Assembly: GCA_041655035.1 (NCBI GenBank)
Contig: JBAZCN010000062.1
Span: 1-17,364 of the forward strand
Direction of reading: 5' to 3'
DNA from: NAT127 sp041655035
GTDB taxonomy: Bacteria; Pseudomonadota; Gammaproteobacteria; Pseudomonadales; Porticoccaceae
DNA length: 17,364 nucleotides
The translations under genes and the position numbers were made by a program. Under the pieces are notes generated by a model. That model was given only the letters and a program-made list of their open reading frames with translations, ran no database searches and was not told the origin of the DNA. Positions 7,458 through 14,895 of this stretch are shown piece after piece (the stretch's first letter is position 1; every line of letters starts with the position of its first letter).

Positions 7458-8306
7458 TCAACGCGCACCGGCAACCGCGACCCGCACCGTATCCACCCGG
7501 CCGATCGGGTCGGCCAGCAGTTGCTCCGGCGATGCCGTCAACAGCGTCGACAGAATGAACAGGGTGCGGCCGTCATCGCCCCCCAGGGCGCAACAGGTGG
7601 GTTGTTGATCGATGCCGATACGCTGGCTTATCTCACCGCCCTGGTGAACGCGCAGGACTTCCTGCCCGGTGGGCGACGCCACCCAGACCGCACCCTCGGC
7701 ATCGAGGCACAGGCCGTCGGGAAAGACATTGTCGAACTGAGCCCAGGTTCTGCGGTTGGCCAGGCCGCCGTCGGCCTCGATGTCGAAAGCGGTGAGTCGC
7801 GAGCCGTAGGTTTCCGCCACTATCAGGGTTTTGCCGTCGGCGGAGATCACCATGCCGTTGGGGAACATCAGGTCGTCGGCCACCGCCCGCACCTGCCCGT
7901 GCGGCGTGACCAGAATCAGCACCGTCGGCGCCGGCGCTTCGCCCGCGGTGTAATCGAAACCACAGTTGCCGATGTAGGCGCGGCCGCGCGCGTCCATCAC
8001 CATGTCGTTGGTGTGGAAGGTCGCCAATGCCGACAGATCCACCGCCGTGGGCGCGTCGCTGCCGCGGAAACGCAGCAGGCGCAGATCCGTCATCGACACC
8101 ACCTGCAAGCTGCCATCGGGAAGCCAGCCCAGCCCCGACGGCCGGCCCGGCACTTCCGCCACCGTCTCGGCACTGCCGTCAGGGGCAATTTTCAGCACCC
8201 GTCCGGAGAAAAAGTCCGACAGCCACAGATGGCCATCGCGCCACCGCGCGCCGTCGGGGCAGGTCAGGCCCTTGAGCAAGAGGGTTGGTGTTTGTTCATT
8301 GGTCAT
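7458..8306 (-). CDS. SMP-30/gluconolactonase/LRE family protein
   Basis: This 282-residue six-bladed beta-propeller hydrolase belongs to the SMP-30/gluconolactonase family, metal-dependent enzymes that open sugar or other lactones. Expected ligands are visible: N100 (HTND), N150 (FPNGMV) and D197 (FPDGLC). The first ligand position, normally Glu in an EGP motif, is D18 in CPDGARW. That is a conservative acidic change, common in the more divergent members and consistent with a substrate other than gluconolactone. There is no signal peptide, so it is probably cytoplasmic. The ATG at 8306 has only a distant GGGA upstream. It is the first gene of a unit with the MFS transporter and is divergent from the AraC gene, which may control it. 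A lactone-forming sugar or aromatic pathway is possible, but not shown. Confidence 0.88.
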   Translation of the reverse strand: MTNEQTPTLLLKGLTCPDGARWRDGHLWLSDFFSGRVLKIAPDGSAETVAEVPGRPSGLGWLPDGSLQVVSMTDLRLLRFRGSDAPTAVDLSALATFHTNDMVMDARGRAYIGNCGFDYTAGEAPAPTVLILVTPHGQVRAVADDLMFPNGMVISADGKTLIVAETYGSRLTAFDIEADGGLANRRTWAQFDNVFPDGLCLDAEGAVWVASPTGQEVLRVHQGGEISQRIGIDQQPTCCALGGDDGRTLFILSTLLTASPEQLLADPIGRVDTVRVAVAGAR

Positions 8307-8677
8307 CTGATCAATTCCCGTCAGCGATAATTCTTAGTCTGCCGCCCGCTGCAGCCGAGCGACCCGGGATACTTGCCGATACTATTTAGCCCTGTCGGCG
8401 GCGGAGTTAACAGTCCGCGACGGAGGGGATCCGTTGTCCCAGGATGACAAAGTATTGCAAGACGGCCAACTCCTGCCGGCTGCGATGACAACGTCCGCGC
8501 GACGAGACAAAATAATTGCCAATGACATATCATCGCGACAACCGGTGGAGTGCAGATAAGAGTGCCGATAACAGAACGATCGCCGCCCGCCGACACCGGC
8601 CGCGAATCCGCCGTGCCGTCAGTGAGAGCCATGACGCCAGTGCCGTCGCGCACGCCACCCGCTTCAGGAGGCCCAAG
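8307..8677. promoter_or_regulatory. Divergent control region between SMP-30 and AraC genes
   Basis: No credible gene is seen in these 371 bases, although the AraC frame stays open upstream to 8516. They hold two direct repeats of possible regulatory interest. GATAC occurs at 8368-8372 and 8378-8382, a 10-bp period. GATGACAA occurs at 8443-8450 and 8484-8491, 41 bp apart, about four helical turns. The first GATGACAA copy is part of TTGTC (8434-8438), 7 bases, GACAA (8446-8450). AraC-family proteins typically bind direct repeats on one helix face, so these are candidate sites. No convincing -35/-10 pair was found. Confidence 0.35.
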
Positions 8678-9601
8678 ATGAACAATCCGCCCGCGGTTTC
8701 CGCGCCCCAGGATCCCCGCTACAGCCGTTGCAGGCCCTTCTCCACGTCCCGGTTTGAAATCGAGGGCCAGATTGCCGCGCCCGACATCCTCGTCCAGATC
8801 CAGCGCTACCACTGGGATCAGCCGCACGACGACGGCCTCTTCCAGCCGCCGCTCTGCTACCTCGACCTGGCGCTGATCCGCCGCCCGCCCCCCGCCAGGG
8901 CAGCGCTGAAAGTCGCCGGCCGGGGCTCGTCGCGCACCCCGATCGGCAACTGTGTCTTTCTGCCCGCGGGGGCGGAAATCAGCGCCCACAACCCGACCGG
9001 TGAACACCGGATACTGAGCTGCCTGTTCGAGCCCGATCGCTTTCGCCAACTGCTCGATATCGAATGGAATCCCATCGAAATGTCCGCCTGCTTCGACATC
9101 CGCAACCCGCACATCCACCACGGCCTGACGCGGCTGGCGGAAGAAATCCGCTCCCCCGGCTTTGCCAGCCAGTTTCTGGTGGAAGCCACCGTCTGCTCGC
9201 TGGTGGTGGAACTGGCCCGGCATTTTCGCGGCATGCGCGCCACCAGCCGCGAGTCCGGCAGCCGCCTGACGACTCGCCAACTGGCGCGCATCGAGGAAGT
9301 GATCGAAAACAAACCCGGGGCGGCACCGGCACTCGCCGACATTGCCGGCGCCTGCGGCATCAGCAGCCGCCACCTGACCAGGGCCTTCAAGAACACCACC
9401 GGCAAAACACTGAGTGCCCATATCACCGACATCCGTATTCGCCAGGCCAAGGAGCAGCTCGCCGATCCCGGGCTGCTGATCAAGACCATCGCCTACGACA
9501 GCGGATTTCACAGCACGTCGGCGTTCACCGCCGCCTTTCGCAAAGCCACCGGCTGGTCGCCGCGGCAATTTCGCAAGGAAATTCTCGGCCTGCTCGATTG
9601 A
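8678..9601 (+). CDS. AraC family transcriptional regulator
   Basis: This 307-residue regulator has a C-terminal double helix-turn-helix at about 205-300. The first recognition unit is in LADIAGACGISSRHLTRAF (219-237), the second near IAYDSGFHSTSAFTAAFRK (271-289), followed by the family's closing GWSPRQFR (292-299). The N-terminal 190 residues form a cupin-like sensor region whose ligand is not recognisable. The frame runs 54 codons further upstream, but ATG at 8678 has a perfect AGGAGG at proper spacing, and the extension is low-complexity and Arg-rich. The gene is divergent from the SMP-30/MFS unit and is probably its activator. A hairpin terminator follows. Confidence 0.93.
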   Translation: MNNPPAVSAPQDPRYSRCRPFSTSRFEIEGQIAAPDILVQIQRYHWDQPHDDGLFQPPLCYLDLALIRRPPPARAALKVAGRGSSRTPIGNCVFLPAGAEISAHNPTGEHRILSCLFEPDRFRQLLDIEWNPIEMSACFDIRNPHIHHGLTRLAEEIRSPGFASQFLVEATVCSLVVELARHFRGMRATSRESGSRLTTRQLARIEEVIENKPGAAPALADIAGACGISSRHLTRAFKNTTGKTLSAHITDIRIRQAKEQLADPGLLIKTIAYDSGFHSTSAFTAAFRKATGWSPRQFRKEILGLLD

Positions 9602-9626
9602 GCGGTTTCAGCAATGTCGACCCGGC

Positions 9627-9656
9627 GCGGGCGACCGCCATCGCCCGCCTCGTTTT
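9627..9656 (+). terminator. Probable terminator of the AraC gene
   Basis: A perfect 8-bp stem, GCGGGCGA (9627-9634) with TCGCCCGC (9641-9648), has a 6-base loop and is followed by CTCGTTTT. It lies 26 bases after the AraC stop, in the 83-bp gap before the convergent LysR gene end. The T-tract is short. Confidence 0.65.
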
Positions 9657-9684
9657 CAGCCGCGGCGATCCCCGCCACCGCCTT

Positions 9685-10527
9685 TCATCCGTGCGTATCC
9701 GCCGCCGGCAGAATCGCCTTTAGAAGACTAAACGCTTCGCGCAGCAACACCGGCACCTGGGCGCGGTTGTACACCAGGTACACCGGGTAACTGAATTCCG
9801 GCGCCATCTCCACCCGCGCCAGCCGCCCCTGTTCGAGATAGGGCAACACCACCCGGGAGCGGAAATACCCGCTGCCGCCCTGGTGCAGCAGGTACTGGAG
9901 GGCCAGCGGGCCGAGATCGATGCTGACCGCCGCCCGCGCCCGCTCCGGCAGCGCGGCGTCGTGCTGCTTGCGGAAATTCGGTCCCCAATCGACGAACAGA
10001 TAAGGCGTGTCGGTGGCGATCGAACGCACCAGAATGAGCTTTTCCTCCAGCAGTTGCTCGACCTGCATGCCCGGCCAGTAATCCGGCTGGTGGACCAGGG
10101 CGCAATCAAGCACACCCTGCTCCAGCTTCTCATGCAGGGTGCGCCGCTCACCGACCTCGACGCGCACCGCCACCGCCGGCCGCTGCTCCCGCAACTTCAC
10201 CAGCCAGTTCAGCAGCAGCGGATTCCACAGGCTGGTCTCGCCGCCCAGCGTCAATATCTGCACCGTGCCGCGCGGCAACGGCAGCTCGCGCCGCGCCGCT
10301 TCCCAGGTGTTCACCAGTTGGCTGGCGTGGGCCACGAACCGTTCACCGTCGCCGGTGAGCCTCGCTCCCGACCGGTTGCGGATGAACAATCTGCAGCCCA
10401 GCTGCCCCTCGAGGTTGTGGACGCGAGCGGTGACGGTGGTCTGGGTGACATGCAGGCGCTCCGCGGCGGACATGAAACTGCCGGTACGGACAATTTCGAG
10501 GAAAGTGCGCGCCAGGTCGATATCCAT
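9685..10527 (-). CDS. LysR family transcriptional regulator, HdfR-like
   Basis: This 280-residue LysR-type regulator has its winged helix-turn-helix at residues 1-60 (SFMSAAERLHVTQTTVTARV then LEGQLGCRLFIR) and a periplasmic-binding-like effector domain from about 90. Several stretches recall E. coli HdfR: NTWEAARRE, SLWNPLLLNWL and DWGPNFRKQH match HdfR NTWQAARKE, SLWECMLNQWL and EWGPDFQQHE as I remember them. It is clearly not CysB, which is about 324 residues. It is divergent from the cysJ-cysI operon with only 101 bp between the starts, the classic layout for a LysR protein controlling its neighbour. No Shine-Dalgarno precedes the ATG. A role in controlling the sulfur operon is inferred; the inducer is unknown. 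Confidence 0.9.
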   Translation of the reverse strand: MDIDLARTFLEIVRTGSFMSAAERLHVTQTTVTARVHNLEGQLGCRLFIRNRSGARLTGDGERFVAHASQLVNTWEAARRELPLPRGTVQILTLGGETSLWNPLLLNWLVKLREQRPAVAVRVEVGERRTLHEKLEQGVLDCALVHQPDYWPGMQVEQLLEEKLILVRSIATDTPYLFVDWGPNFRKQHDAALPERARAAVSIDLGPLALQYLLHQGGSGYFRSRVVLPYLEQGRLARVEMAPEFSYPVYLVYNRAQVPVLLREAFSLLKAILPAADTHG

Positions 10528-10628
10528 TTTTTATACCAATTTCTTTAAACTTAAACGCCATTATATTTCATTATTATTCGTCAACCCTGATTGTCATACT
10601 GGCTCCGTTCTTCACTGCGGAGCTGAAA
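10528..10628. promoter_or_regulatory. lysR-cysJ divergent promoter region
   Basis: This 101-bp AT-rich region separates two divergent starts. A consensus -10 hexamer TATAAT for lysR is on the minus strand (plus-strand ATTATA, 10560-10565), without a well-spaced -35. A short palindrome, TTTAA-AC-TTAAA, lies upstream of it as seen from cysJ and is a candidate LysR-type site. GGAG at 10619-10622 is the ribosome binding site of cysJ. No confident cysJ promoter was picked. Confidence 0.5.
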
Positions 10629-12374
10629 ATGACGGCGCAAGCAACGCCCCACCCTTTTGCCGAGCACCAGTGGGCGACGATCCTGCAGCTGCTGGACGGG
10701 TTCGATGAACGGCAATCGCTGTGGCTGAGTGGCTATCTGGCCGGCCGCGGCCAGATAGCCACTCCCGCCGCCATCGGCCCGGCTGACAGCGCCACCAAAC
10801 TGCTGATCGCCTTCGGCACTGAAACCGACAACAGCCGGCGACTGGCGGAAACCCTGGCGGGCAAGTGCAAGGCAGCGGGCATTGCCGCCGATGTCATGGA
10901 CCTTGCCAAGGTGCGTTCCCGGCAGCTGGCCAAGCGCGAATACCTCGCCATCATCACCGCCACCCACGGCGATGGCGATCCGCCGGAACCGACCCTCTCC
11001 TTCTACGAGGAACTGATGGGCGATGGCGCCCCGGCGCTCGACGGGCTCAGGTTTGCCGTGCTGGCGCTCGGCGACAGCAGCTACGAGCGTTTCTGCGTCA
11101 CCGGGCAGGAGTTCGATCAGCGCCTCGAAGCCCTGGGCGGCAACAGGTTGATACCGCGCCAGGATTGTGACGTGGATTTCGCGGCGCCGGCCGCACAGTG
11201 GATGGCCCAACTGCTGGAGCAGTTGCCGAGGACAGCGGCCGCGCCGAACGGCACGGCAGTTGCCGCGGTGCCCGCCACTGCGGAAGGCCCCAGCAAAAGC
11301 CAGCCGCTGACCGTGGAGGTGCTGCTCAACCAGAACCTCAGCAGCCCGCTGCGGGCCCATCCCATCCACCACCTGGAACTCGCCCTCGACACGCCGGCGC
11401 TCCAGCTCGAACCCGGCGACGCAGTCGGCATTCTGGTGGAGAACCCCCCGGATCTGGTGGCGGCGATACTGGACGGCAGCGGACTGTCCGGCGAGCAGCC
11501 GGTAACCATCGACGGCACGGCCATGCCGCTGGTACAGGCGCTGCGCCAGCACCGCGACCTGACCATCCCCAGCAGCCGCTTCCTCGAGACCTGGCAGGCG
11601 CTGGGCGATGCGCCCCGGCTGGCCGAGATCATCGCCGCCGGCACCAAGGCCCAGCGGGCCTTTTTGAAAGAACACCAGATCATCGACCTGCTCGATCGCT
11701 TTCCCGCCCATCCGCAACCCCAGCAGCTGGTCGACAGCCTGCGCCCGCTGCAACCGCGCCTCTACGACGCCGCCAACAGCCTGGCGGCGCAGGGTGACGA
11801 GCTTCACATCACCGTCAAGGCCTTCCACTACCCGTTCGGCCAGCGCCAGGAGGCCGGCATCGCCTCCAACTACCTGCTGGCCTTGCAGCCTGGCGACCAG
11901 CTCCAGATCTACCCCCATCGCAACGCCCGCTTCCACCTGCCCGAGGACCCCAAGCTGCCGTTGATCCTGATCGGCGACGGCACCGGCATCGCTCCCTACC
12001 GGGCATTCTTCCAGGCCCTCGCCCATGCGGGCCACGAGACGCCCTGCTGGCTGGTATTCGCCGAACACAGCTTCGAGGAAGACTTTCTCTATCAGCTCGA
12101 CCTCCAGCAGGCGCGCGACGACGGCCTGCTGCAGCGCATCGATACCGTCTTCCACCAGGATCAGCCGGGCCGCAGCCTGGCCACGCCACTGCTCGAACAG
12201 GCGGGGGTTCTGGAGTACTGGCTGATCTGCGGCGCCCACATCTACCTGTGCGGCGACAAAGAGCGCCTGGAGGCCTGCGAGAGCCAGCTCCAGGCCCAGC
12301 TCGACACCATGCTTGGCCAGGACCACTGGCAGCAACTGGCAAAAGCCAAGCGCATTCATCGCAACCTGTATTAG
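10629..12374 (+). CDS. cysJ: CysJ-like sulfite reductase flavoprotein (alpha) subunit, divergent
   Basis: This 581-residue diflavin reductase would pass electrons from a pyridine nucleotide through FAD and FMN to the CysI hemoprotein encoded next. The layout matches CysJ: an N-terminal WLSGY segment (32-36), a flavodoxin domain (about 57-197; ITATHGDGDPP, LALGDSSYERFC), a linker, and an FAD/NAD domain with GDGTGIAPYRAF (449-460), EDFLYQ, HIYLCGD (537-543) and the terminal Tyr. Several family residues are changed. The FMN phosphate loop reads TETDNS (64-69) with Asp for Gly. The FAD motif RxYS is RLYD (377-380). The NADPH 2'-phosphate segment, SRDQxxKxY in E. coli CysJ, reads HQDQPGRSL (509-517). 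Cofactor use may therefore differ from classical CysJ. It is the first gene of the operon; GGAG stands six bases before the ATG. Confidence 0.9.
   Translation: MTAQATPHPFAEHQWATILQLLDGFDERQSLWLSGYLAGRGQIATPAAIGPADSATKLLIAFGTETDNSRRLAETLAGKCKAAGIAADVMDLAKVRSRQLAKREYLAIITATHGDGDPPEPTLSFYEELMGDGAPALDGLRFAVLALGDSSYERFCVTGQEFDQRLEALGGNRLIPRQDCDVDFAAPAAQWMAQLLEQLPRTAAAPNGTAVAAVPATAEGPSKSQPLTVEVLLNQNLSSPLRAHPIHHLELALDTPALQLEPGDAVGILVENPPDLVAAILDGSGLSGEQPVTIDGTAMPLVQALRQHRDLTIPSSRFLETWQALGDAPRLAEIIAAGTKAQRAFLKEHQIIDLLDRFPAHPQPQQLVDSLRPLQPRLYDAANSLAAQGDELHITVKAFHYPFGQRQEAGIASNYLLALQPGDQLQIYPHRNARFHLPEDPKLPLILIGDGTGIAPYRAFFQALAHAGHETPCWLVFAEHSFEEDFLYQLDLQQARDDGLLQRIDTVFHQDQPGRSLATPLLEQAGVLEYWLICGAHIYLCGDKERLEACESQLQAQLDTMLGQDHWQQLAKAKRIHRNLY
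10731..10760 (+). repeat. Perfect 12-bp inverted repeat inside cysJ
   Basis: GGCTATCTGGCC (10731-10742) and GGCCAGATAGCC (10749-10760) are exact reverse complements around a 6-base loop, 103 bases into cysJ. It encodes the segment GYLAGRGQIA at the junction between the N-terminal helix and the flavodoxin domain. A stable mRNA hairpin or cruciform is possible. Confidence 0.85.
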
Positions 12375-12399
12375 ACGCCGAGACTCTCCGGGAGGACAT

Positions 12400-14097
12400 A
12401 TGGTCGAACGCAGCGGTTATCTCAACCTGCCTCTGGAAACACTGCACGCCAACGAGCAGCTCAAGGCCCGCAGCCAGTTCCTGCGCGGCCGGATCGCCGA
12501 GGGGCTCCTCGACCCCCTCACCGGCGCGGTTCCCGGCGACGATCCCCTGCTGATGAAATTCCACGGCATCTATCAGCAGGACGACCGCGACCGACGCCCC
12601 GAACGGCGCCAGCGCCACCTCGAGCCGATATACCAGTTCATGGTGCGCATGCGCATCCCCGGCGGCCTGCTCGAGTCCGAGCAATGGCGCGGTATCGACA
12701 GCCTCTCGCGGCGCTATGCCGAGCGCGGCATCCGCATCACCACACGGCAGACGATACAGTTTCACGGTGTCCGCAAGCCGCACCTGCGGGCGCTGATCCA
12801 GGGACTGCGCGACCTCGGCCTCGACACTATCGCCGCCTGTGGCGACGACAGTCGCGGCGTGGTCTGCGGCGCCAACCCGCAGCTTTCCCATGTGCACCGC
12901 CAGGTGGCGGCGCTGGCGCGGGCCACCAGCAACCGGCTGATTCCCCGGACTACCGCCTATCCGGAGATCTGGTACCGCCAGGAGGTCGCCCCGGCGGATA
13001 ACGAGGAGCCGGTCTACGGCGATCTCTACCTGCCGCGCAAATTCAAGGTGGGCTATGCCATTCCCCCGGTCAACGACATCGATGTCTACGGCCAGGATCT
13101 GGGTTTCATCGCTGTCGTCGAGGATCGGCGGCTGCTGGGCTTCAATGTCTGCGTCGGCGGCGGCATGGGTCAGCTCGACAACCGCGACGACAGCTATCCG
13201 CGCCTGGCGGAACAGATCGGCTTCATCCCCCCCGATCAGGCGCCCGCCTTCGCCGAAACGGTGATGATGATCCAGCGCGATTTCGGCGATCGCCAGGATC
13301 GCCACCGGGCGCGCTTCAAGTACACCCTCGACAACTACGGCACGGCCTGGTTCATCGATGAACTTGCCAGCCGTCGCGGCGTGCCGCTCGACCCGGCGCG
13401 GCCGGTACAGTTTGAGCACAACGGCGACTTTCTCGGCTGGCAGCGCGCCGACGACGGCCAGTGGCAGGCCACCCTGTACATCGAAAGCGGGCGTGTCGAC
13501 GGGCCGCTGCGCGAACAGCTGCAGGGTTTTTTCCAGCAATACGGCGGACGGGTGCGCCTGACCACCAACCAGAACCTGCAGTTGACCGATATCGGCGACT
13601 ACGAGAGGGAACAGGTGCAGTGGCGCCTCGACGACCTGGATCTGAGCTGGCGGCTGCAACCGGACAGCCAGGCCGCCCACACCCTGAGTTGCGTGGCGCT
13701 GCCCACCTGCGGCCTCGCCATGGCCGAAGCCGAGCGCTACACCCCGCGGCTGCTGGAGGTGTTCGGGCGACTCAAGGCGCAGTACGGCCTCGATACCGCC
13801 CCCATCACCTTGCGCCTCACTGGCTGTCCGAACGGCTGCGCCCGCCCCTACCTCGCCGAAATCGCCCTCACCGGCCGCGCGCCCGGGCTCTACAACCTCT
13901 ATCTCGGCGGCAGCTTCCACGGCGATCGCCTGGCCAGGCTGTACGCCGGCAACATCGACGAAGAAGGTTTCATCTCGCTGCTCGCGCCCCTCCTGGAGCG
14001 CTTTGCCGCGCAGCGCCACGACGATGAACATTTCGGGGACTTCCTGCTGCGCAAGCAGTTGCTGGATACCACCCCGGTCAACCTCAACCATGCCTAG
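12400..14097 (+). CDS. cysI: Sulfite reductase hemoprotein (beta) subunit, CysI
   Basis: This 565-residue protein is nearly the E. coli CysI length (570) and aligns along its whole length. It reduces sulfite to sulfide with six electrons on a siroheme coupled to a 4Fe-4S cluster. The cluster/siroheme ligands are C431 and C437 (SCVALPTC) and C476 and C480 (TGCPNGC). Sulfite-binding basic residues are kept: R83 (MVRMRIPGG), R152 (SRGVVCG), K214 and K216 (PRKFK). FHGIYQQDDRD (54-64) is also typical. The frame is open 29 codons upstream into the cysJ end, but ATG at 12400 has GGGAGG at good spacing. It lies 25 bp after cysJ and 14 bp before a DsrE-family gene. Nothing suggests loss of function. 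That it also acts in a direction or on a substrate other than assimilatory sulfite is speculation from context. Confidence 0.96.
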   Translation: MVERSGYLNLPLETLHANEQLKARSQFLRGRIAEGLLDPLTGAVPGDDPLLMKFHGIYQQDDRDRRPERRQRHLEPIYQFMVRMRIPGGLLESEQWRGIDSLSRRYAERGIRITTRQTIQFHGVRKPHLRALIQGLRDLGLDTIAACGDDSRGVVCGANPQLSHVHRQVAALARATSNRLIPRTTAYPEIWYRQEVAPADNEEPVYGDLYLPRKFKVGYAIPPVNDIDVYGQDLGFIAVVEDRRLLGFNVCVGGGMGQLDNRDDSYPRLAEQIGFIPPDQAPAFAETVMMIQRDFGDRQDRHRARFKYTLDNYGTAWFIDELASRRGVPLDPARPVQFEHNGDFLGWQRADDGQWQATLYIESGRVDGPLREQLQGFFQQYGGRVRLTTNQNLQLTDIGDYEREQVQWRLDDLDLSWRLQPDSQAAHTLSCVALPTCGLAMAEAERYTPRLLEVFGRLKAQYGLDTAPITLRLTGCPNGCARPYLAEIALTGRAPGLYNLYLGGSFHGDRLARLYAGNIDEEGFISLLAPLLERFAAQRHDDEHFGDFLLRKQLLDTTPVNLNHA

Positions 14098-14111
14098 ATT
14101 GCGGAGTATCC

Positions 14112-14438
14112 ATGTCTCACTACCTGTTCGTACAAAGCCAGGACACCTTTACCGAAACCCGCGCCGCCGGCCAGTACCAGCTGGCCGGCCAGCTCCGTGA
14201 AGCGGGCCACGATGTCACCCTGGTGCTGGTCCAGAACGGCGTAACGCCGGCGCGCAGGCATGCGCAGTGCCGCCACTTCGATCAATTGCTGCAACAGGGA
14301 GTACATGTCATCGCCGATGATTTCTCCCTCCGGCAGCGTGAAATCGATTCCTCGGAACTCAAGGACAGCGTCGCCGTCGGCACCGTCGAGGCGGTCATCG
14401 ACGCCATGCTCGCCGGCCACAAAGTCATCTGGAACTAG
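14112..14438 (+). CDS. DsrE-superfamily protein (DsrF-like), lacking the usual cysteine
   Basis: This 108-residue protein has the small Rossmann-like DsrE/DsrF fold pattern: YLFVQSQ strand, QLAGQLREAGHDVTLVLVQNGV, a GVHVIADDFSLRQREI segment, and a terminal AMLAGHKVIWN. DsrE-superfamily proteins carry or relay sulfur as persulfides, as in DsrEFH and TusBCD. The position that carries the active cysteine in DsrE/TusD, just before the RGI-like turn, corresponds here to about DDFSLRQREI (69-78), without Cys. The only cysteine, C53, is elsewhere. It may be a structural partner of the next gene product. It lies 14 bp after cysI; a GCGGAG ribosome site precedes it. Assigning DsrE, F or H subtype by eye is uncertain. 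Confidence 0.75.
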   Translation: MSHYLFVQSQDTFTETRAAGQYQLAGQLREAGHDVTLVLVQNGVTPARRHAQCRHFDQLLQQGVHVIADDFSLRQREIDSSELKDSVAVGTVEAVIDAMLAGHKVIWN

Positions 14439-14446
14439 GAGCCAAC

Positions 14447-14890
14447 ATGAACCATAGTCACAGCAAGGATAGTCACAGTAAGGAAAGTAAAACGCTGACG
14501 TTTGCCTTTATGGACCCGCCTTTCGAGAGTGAGCGCACCGTGACCTTCTTCCGCCTGCTCGATACCGCCCTGGAAAAAGGCGCCAATGTCCGCATCTTTG
14601 CCTACGAAGGCGCGGTGGCGCTGGCCTTTGCCAGACAACAGCCACACGGCAATTCGGTCCACGGCCGCGACAGCAATGCCGAGAACCACCCGTTGACCCG
14701 CGACTGGATCGCCGCCCTCCAGCAAAAGGCGGTCGCCAGGGAACTCGGTTTCGAATGGATAAACTGCGGCCTGTGCGTCGACGAGCGCGGGGTCAACGAA
14801 GTCATCGCCGGCTGCGGGCGCGGCGGCCCCCCGGACCTGTGGCGCTATGCCAGCGAAGCCTTCAACACCCTCACCATCGGCACGAGATAA
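14447..14890 (+). CDS. DsrE-family sulfur carrier-like protein (DsrE/TusD type)
   Basis: This 147-residue protein belongs to the DsrE superfamily and is the only one of the three small proteins with a cysteine at the expected active position: C110 in INCGLCVDERGV (106-117), which resembles the DsrE/TusD CVAAAxRRGI region. C107 and C123 are nearby, so a disulfide or relay is possible. AYEGAVALAF (52-61) and PHGNSVHGRD (66-75) form a larger insertion than in TusD. The N-terminus is a His/Ser/Lys-rich tail made of two in-frame copies of SHSKD/E. The stop of the previous gene (TAG) overlaps its ribosome site TAGGAG, so translation is probably coupled. It presumably accepts or donates sulfur linked to the sulfite reductase. 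Partner unknown. Confidence 0.8.
   Translation: MNHSHSKDSHSKESKTLTFAFMDPPFESERTVTFFRLLDTALEKGANVRIFAYEGAVALAFARQQPHGNSVHGRDSNAENHPLTRDWIAALQQKAVARELGFEWINCGLCVDERGVNEVIAGCGRGGPPDLWRYASEAFNTLTIGTR
14456..14485 (+). repeat. 15-bp tandem duplication at the 5' end of the DsrE-type gene
   Basis: Two adjacent 15-base units, AGTCACAGCAAGGAT (14456-14470) and AGTCACAGTAAGGAA (14471-14485), match at 13 of 15 positions. In frame they encode SHSKD and SHSKE right after the start. The composition is visibly lower in GC than the surrounding genes. Confidence 0.85.
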
Positions 14891-14895
14891 GCATC

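Noticed and set aside
6906..8330. Plus-strand open frame of 474 codons spanning the MFS and SMP-30 genes
   Set aside because: It crosses two well-supported minus-strand genes and their gap, is Arg/Gln/His-rich, and shows no domain or ribosome site.
8321..9568. Minus-strand open frame of 415 codons opposite the AraC gene
   Set aside because: The AraC frame has the double helix-turn-helix and AGGAGG start; the antisense frame shows Gly/Ala/Arg filler only.
10560..10600. TTGACG on the minus strand as -35 for lysR
   Set aside because: It stands only 13 bases from the TATAAT hexamer, too close for a standard sigma-70 promoter.
10581..12359. Minus-strand open frame of 592 codons opposite cysJ
   Set aside because: It is an antisense shadow of a gene aligning to CysJ end to end; no motif was seen in it.
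11815..14091. Minus-strand open frame of 758 codons opposite cysJ-cysI
   Set aside because: It spans the junction of two real genes and becomes Arg/Gly/Pro-rich low complexity; CysI alignment and its four cluster cysteines settle the coding strand.
14755..14895. Longer N-terminus for the DsrH-like protein starting at 14755
   Set aside because: It would overlap most of the end of the preceding gene in another frame and adds an Arg/His-rich stretch; ATG 14896 fits the superfamily start.
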